A DNA stretch of 64,000 nucleotides, taken from positions 763,501 through 827,500 of the forward strand of contig JAQFVV010006474.1 in NCBI GenBank assembly GCA_028023455.1, written 5' to 3'. How positions within the stretch are numbered: the stretch's first letter is position 1; the number at the start of each line of letters is the position of its first letter. The translations under genes and the position numbers were made by a program. Shown here piece by piece: positions 58,828 through 64,000 of the stretch. This stretch comes from Epiperipatus broadwayi. Lineage: Eukaryota; Onychophora; Udeonychophora; Euonychophora; Peripatidae. The notes beneath the pieces were generated by a model that saw nothing but the letters and a program-made list of their open reading frames with translations, was not told where the DNA came from and searched no databases.

Positions 58828-61800
58828 TGGCTGCAGAAAAGAATTTGCTGTTAACTGAAAGGAAACCCTTTGATTCCTCTTGAAAACCTTAAATGAATTG
58901 AGCAGGGCTAATTCCTAATATCCACTCCTTATGTTTTTGTCATTACAGCTGTTATTACTAAGTGATTATTTATACAGTATATAAACATGGAGGGGATGCA
59001 CCAATACACTTGGGCCAGCATAGTGAGTTTATTGACTTTTTACCTCTGAGTTGAAATAAGATCACCCTGATCTTTCTTTTCAGTTGACTGATAGGGTTTT
59101 GAATGAATCATCCTTATTACCAAGAAGCTGTAAAGTCACTAGCCAAGGTAGCAGTTGGTGGCTGAAGCTGTAAAGTCACTAGCCAAAGTAGCAGTTGGTG
59201 GCTGAAAGCTGAGGTGCTAATAATCTGCTATTTGTGGACCCAGACTGCCATTTGATAAAAACCTTTTATTTAGGTATAACTGCAGATCACTTTTAAATGA
59301 AGCAAGTTTGCAAGAATTAGAAGAATAGCTGCCTAGTATTAAATGGGACATTATTGGATATTGTGAAGTTAGAAGAAAAGGTGAAGAAAAAATTGATTTT
59401 TAAAGTAGACATGTACTCTACTACTAAGGCACAAACAAAAAGTACAAGTGGAGTAGCATCCATTACAAATAAAATATGAAAGAACAACATTGTGGAGATT
59501 GATGGTATATCAAACTGAGTGGTAAGGTCAGTTATTCACTTTAATAGCAGACATCAAATGCAGATAATGCAGGTTTATGCCATAATAAGTTTTCATTGTG
59601 ATGATGAAGTAGATGAGTTTTATAGATGACCAAAGCTTTTGATCAGACAAACAACATTTTAAAATTGTCATGGGAGATCTATAATTGGTAAACCATTAAA
59701 AGTTGAAAGTGTTGCAGGTAAAATTGTGATAAATATAAGAGAGGTCATACTTGTGGCATTTGCAGAAAAATAAAAACTTTACAATATAAATACTTTTTTT
59801 TGAGAAAAAAGTTAAATGGAAATGCACATAAAGACATACAAATAAATATACAGCAGAATTGGGTTATATTTTGACTCACAGAAAATATGTATTTTAAGAT
59901 AATAATGTTTTTACTAAATTTACCACAAGAAGTGACCATAACTAGTGACATGTAAGATACATGTTAATGTAAAACTAGAGAGACAAAAATATTTTGATAT
60001 TCCTAATCTTCAGAAACATTCCCATAAATTTAATTTAAAACTTGAAATCATTTTAAAACATTGGCAGATTTTGAACATGATTCAGATTTGAATGAAAATC
60101 AATAGGAAGATAACTGATACACTTCTAAAAACTGCAACAAAGATAGCTCATACAAAAAAGCAGCAATTGATCAGTAAAATTTCTACTGAGACTAAAGAAT
60201 TTATAAAAAAAAAAGAGAGAGAGAGAATATTATGAAAAAATATGAAAATAATGAATTAAGGATTGAATATCTCAAATGTTGTAAAATGGTGTGAAAAAGA
60301 GTCGATAATGATATAAAAGTATTATTGTGAAGTAGCAAAAAAAAGTTGTAGAAAAGAATCAAAGTCTTAAAGAATGTAAAAGAACATTTTGGTATTGGTA
60401 GGAAACTTATATCTGGAATAAGCAAAAAAGTTAGAACTATTATTAAAAAGAGAGATGACATCATGAAATGTGTAGAAAAGTTCTATTGAGAATTATATAA
60501 CAAAAAAGAATAAGAAAAAACACCTCATACAACTACTATATCTTCTGAATTGCCCATGATTTTAAATAAAGAAATGAGATATGCAATTAATTTATGAAGA
60601 AAATAAAAGTTCCATGGAATGATGAAATTATAATAAATATCTTAAAAGAAGCAAGTGAAGAAATATAATTTTTTTGGCAAAGATATATAACAAATGTCTA
60701 CATGATAAAGATGTATCAGATAATTGTTAAAATGCAATATTAATATTAATTTTAAAAAGGATAATAAAGAAGCTATTAGAAACAACAAATCTATCAACTT
60801 TTATCAGTTCTATAGAAAATATTTAAAAATATCTCACCTAAAACAAATTGGATTTTAATCAGCCAAAAGGACAAGATGGATTTAAAAGTAGTTTAGTAAA
60901 GTGATTATACATAATTGTATTTTTATATTTTCATTATCTAATATGTGTATTGAATGTCTTTAAAAATATTTTACTTTATTTGGAATAAATTAATTCAACT
61001 GTTAACAATTACACACAGGTTAGCATATGCACAATGTTTCAAGAGGTATTTTTCTACCCTCTTTATCAGGTGTTTCTGGTCTTACCAGTGACAATACTAG
61101 GATGAGATTTGAACCTGGATCTTTAGATTACTGAGTATTGAATTTTTAAGGTGATGCTCTAACCAACTGAGCCAAGTCTTGAAAGAAGTTGTAGAAAGAA
61201 AATGAATATAAGTTGCCATTATGTTCTGTATTTGTAAATTATGAAAAAGCATTTGATTGTATAAGTATTTCTTTAGTGATTAAAGTATTGAATCATCGAA
61301 ATATATAGACCAAGGAAATTGTCATATTCTGAAGAAAGTTTATAAAATATTACAGCAACAATTAGATTACATAATGATACCAAAAAATTAACATTGAAAA
61401 GGGTATATGATAGGGTGATTCTATATCTTCAAAACCTTCTACCACAATTTTGCATGAAGTATTTTGTAAATTAAAATGAAATGTTAAGGGAGTAAAAATA
61501 AATAGAAATAATTTAAATCATTTAGATTTTGCAAATGATGTAGTTTTTGCAAATAATGTTTTAGGACTTCAGAAAATGTTATAAAAGTTATCAAATGAAA
61601 GTAAGAAAGTGGGATTAAAGAAAAATGTTAAAATGATTAAAGTAATGTTCAATAGATTTTTTCAAAAGAAGGAAAAAAGATCAATAATGATGAGTTAGAA
61701 TAAGTTAAAATGTGGTTAGATTATTACTACAAATGAAAACATAATGAATGAAATTAATCATAGAATTAAACTTAGTTGGAGTGCTTTTGGTAAAAATAAT

Positions 61801-62285
61801 ATTAAAATAAAATATGCCTAAGTGTTTGAAAAGAAAGATTTTTGGTAAATGTGTGTTACCAGATCTTATTTGTAGATCTGAGATTTGAACACTTAACAGA
61901 AGAGAAATACAGTGATTCCAGACCACTCAACAAGATATGGAGAGATGTATGTTAGGAATAATAAAAAAGGATCAAAAACAAAATACATGGGTGAGAACAC
62001 AAATGGGTGTTATTGACATCACTGAAAGAATTAAGACAGAAGTAGAGGTAAACTGGACATATTTCTAGAAGAGATGATAATAGATGAGATAAAGTCTTAA
62101 CCAGGATTCCAAAAGATTGTAAAAGATCTAGAAAAGGACCAGATGTGAGATGGATAGATGAAAAAGGAAGTGCGCTGGGGAAATGTGGAGAAATGAGGCT
62201 AGAGATCTGATGAGGTGAATTGAACTTGGAGAGACCTTTATCCTGCAATATATTGATAATGGTCGAGAATGATGATGATATATGA
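58828..62285 (+). pseudogene. RTE-like LINE family A, near full-length, decayed (copy A2)
   Basis: 5' end GGCTGCAGAAAAGAAT at 58829 next to (TA)n, as in A1. The leader to about 59262 contains a 40-bp tandem duplication (59124 and 59164). The endonuclease (59262-59950) begins where A1 has its double ATG (now ATAAAAACC) and shows GQLEVRRKGEE-like, MGDL- and LTENMYFK-like blocks with stops. The linker (60217-60490) matches A3. RT motifs near 60860 (DGFKSSLV), 61240 (YEKAFD-like) and 61520 (FANDVVFA, where the FADD motif has lost its first Asp), then KLSWSAFGKNN near 61770. It ends in GATGATGATA at about 62280. Not functional. Confidence 0.85.
60918..61176 (-). mobile_element. tRNA-derived SINE nested in LINE A2
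   Basis: Minus strand starts AAGACTTGGCTCAGTTGGTT (A box TGGCTCAGTTGG), then GGTTCAAATCTC (B box) about 60 bp later, with an extended anticodon-arm region. Its body reads TTGTCACTGGTAAGACC, GAAACATTGTGCATATG, CTAACCTGTGTGTAATTG. It separates LINE segments that are adjacent in A3 (GTTCAGTAGATCATATCC, then TTGAGAGAAG), so it is an insertion; borders are accurate to about 5 bp. Confidence 0.65.
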
Positions 62286-62289
62286 ATAA

Positions 62290-63140
62290 AACTTAGGATA
62301 TTTCCTCCAATTCTAACTAAGCTTATAATGTTTTTTTCAGATAACTAGAGCAACTCGTAACTAAGAAACGTGCAATGCTTGGCCTGTAAATGAAAATTAG
62401 TTTTTCTTACTTACTATGGTAATTTGATAACTATAGTCTTCGTCTCTATTTCTAACGTAATGGTGATGTCTTTATCATGCAGCAGGATTGTCACACACAC
62501 ACACACTATTTTTTAATATAATTTTATAAAAATTGCATAAAATGAACTATTATTTATAAAAGAATATATAGATGCTTTTCTTCAAGATTATTTTAAAAAA
62601 TAAATACTTAATGGCTCTCTTTTGATAAAATAAAGTCAAATTTCCATAATTATTGCGAATATTTGAAACGCATTTCCTGTTGGTGGCTGAATTTTTAATG
62701 ACATTTGGAAGCTAAAGGAAAGAGATTCCTTTTATTGATAAAAAAAATAGTAAATTAGCTTTAACTCTTAAGAAGACCTTTAACTTTCTGCTCATATAAT
62801 AATTAACATCAAATTATCTAATATTTATTTTATATATGTATATAGAATTCAAAATAATCATACAGCCAAAATGAAAAATATACATTAATTAGCTTTCTTT
62901 AACAAAGTTTAATAAACCAGTCAATCAAATTGATGATATTTTACTTACAACCGTCAACTGGTTATTTTAATGGAACATCAAAGTTTATAAGATTACTGGT
63001 GATTTCATTGACTGGTTTTGTTAAACTTTTTAACGCAAGAATTTATAAATATATAGAGTTAATTTATTGTAAATCTTTAAAGTGCCATCTATGCATATAT
63101 TTTAATTTTATTCCATAGGTAATAACCACACTGAAAAAGT
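62290..63140. other. AT-rich DNA, no gene seen
   Basis: A short (CA)n run near 62493. No recognisable coding sequence. Confidence 0.5.
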
Positions 63141-63144
63141 CACA

Positions 63145-63305
63145 ATTAATCTCCACAAGACGCCGGATCAGCACGAAATATGTATATTGGATATCATTTA
63201 TCTTTTTCACGTGTGTGGTCATGGTTATTGGTTGTATGAGATTGAATGAATGGGGAAGGAAGCTTGAAAGTTTGCATTCAAATTCCTTATATTACATATA
63301 GACTC
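63145..63305 (+). mobile_element. F2 element, 5'-truncated inside the ribozyme
   Basis: Begins GGATCAGCACGAAATATG, TATATTGGATATCATT, then the CACGTGTGTGGTCATG and GGTTGTATGAGAT blocks and TTGCATTCAAATTCC. The 3' half of the hammerhead (CAGCAC, GAAA, stem III, TTGG) matches the family consensus; the CTGATGA half is missing. Confidence 0.75.
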
Positions 63306-63684
63306 CAGGTATATAAAATATGCTTATATTTTAAAATAAGACACATTTCATAAAACTATTCTGTCAACTGTCTATGAAATCAATTGACATTCGTTTTTAA
63401 AATATTATTTTTATTTAAATATTATTACTATATTATATTAGAAATATATAAATAATAATGATATTATTATTATATCAATGGAAGTGATTGCCATTATAAT
63501 TTGAAAAGGCTTTTTCCAAAAACACATCCCATGGAGATTAGTGTGAAATTTTCCATAATATAGCAATTTATGCAATAAAATATTGTGGATTATAGTTTCA
63601 TATATTTATCATATATTTATTGTTTATTATATATATTACAATAATGCAAATTGATGTCTGTATTTCTTCAAAATAATATATGTA

Positions 63685-63930
63685 AACTTATAAATAAATA
63701 TTGGAAAATCCAATAATTAAAATTTGTTAAAAAGAACAAAAAATATAAAGGTCACTTAGGAATGCTTTCAGCTATCCTTGTAGTCTTTGTCAACTAGTAC
63801 TTTGAAAAAAAAAAGTATTAGTTGACAAAGACTACAAGGTTAGTTGAATGTGCTCCTAAGTGAAGTTTATATTTTTTGTTCTTTTTAACAAATTTTAATT
63901 ATTGTATTTTTTAATATTTATTTATAAGTT

Positions 63931-63932
<2 letters not shown>
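63685..63932. repeat. Near-perfect palindrome, arms about 115 bp
   Basis: AACTTATAAATAAATATT at 63685 is mirrored at 63914-63931, and GTAGTCTTTGTCAACTA near 63781 is mirrored by TAGTTGACAAAGACTAC near 63819; the centre is an A-rich 12-base run. Arms differ at a few sites only. Foldback or MITE-like; no hammerhead core. Confidence 0.85.

Positions 63933-63966
<34 letters not shown>
63933..63966. repeat. (CA)n(TA)n microsatellite
   Basis: CACACA run then TATATA, directly abutting the palindrome's right arm. Confidence 0.95.
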
Positions 63967-64000
63967 GTAATTATATAATTGAATTATATATAATTATATA

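Overview
The window is AT-rich (by eye about a quarter G+C) nuclear DNA of a eukaryote. Long (TA)n and (CA)n tracts, many decayed non-LTR retrotransposons, tRNA-derived SINEs and the absence of operon-like gene packing all point to a metazoan intergenic or very large intronic region. The mix (RTE-type LINEs, CA/TA microsatellites, hammerhead-bearing short repeats) would fit a mollusc or another lophotrochozoan, but I cannot fix the species. I see no host protein-coding exon, rRNA or clearly functional tRNA.

Layout. 1-930 is the 5' end of an RTE-like LINE (family A) on the minus strand, with an uninterrupted endonuclease frame running off the edge. Other family A copies lie at 17.85-19.75 kb (minus, 3' half), 35.44-35.66 kb (minus, 3' tail) and 58.83-62.28 kb (plus, nearly full length but decayed, with a SINE nested in its RT). 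A second RTE-like group is seen at 20.5-21.0 kb (minus), 21.2-21.9 kb (plus) and 27.9-28.9 kb (plus). A different LINE family (B) has two copies, at 44.89-47.05 and about 49.66-52.99 kb. A LINE ORF1-like CCHC zinc-knuckle pseudogene lies at 31.1-32.1 kb (minus). A 2.17-kb element with TGTAACGA...TCGTTACA ends and no clear coding sequence lies at 25.69-27.86 kb.

The most striking content is a set of short non-coding repeats with hammerhead ribozyme folds. Family F1 (best copy 17291-17562, between perfect 14-bp target duplications) has a complete core, CTGACGA / GAAAC / GTC. Family F2 (about 12 copies, unit about 475 bp) has CTGATGA / GAAA / ATA with a 3-bp stem III; the copy at about 36.13-36.18 kb (minus) has an intact core. 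Family F3 has the CTGAAGAAG...GAAAC hairpin that I associate with terminal repeats of Penelope-like elements. Stem II is kept by compensatory changes between copies of F1 and of F2. Many copies sit in head-to-head (palindromic) pairs, and F1-related and F2 units also occur in tandem, so the set resembles retrozyme-like or ribozyme-bearing SINE elements that depend on LINE machinery.

The rest is unannotatable AT-rich DNA with microsatellites, small tandem duplications and several large foldback repeats (6.57-7.67, 19.71-20.50, 48.54-49.19, 63.69-63.93 kb). LINE A, LINE B, or an element not in this window could have supplied reverse transcriptase for the short elements; which one did is not shown by the sequence.
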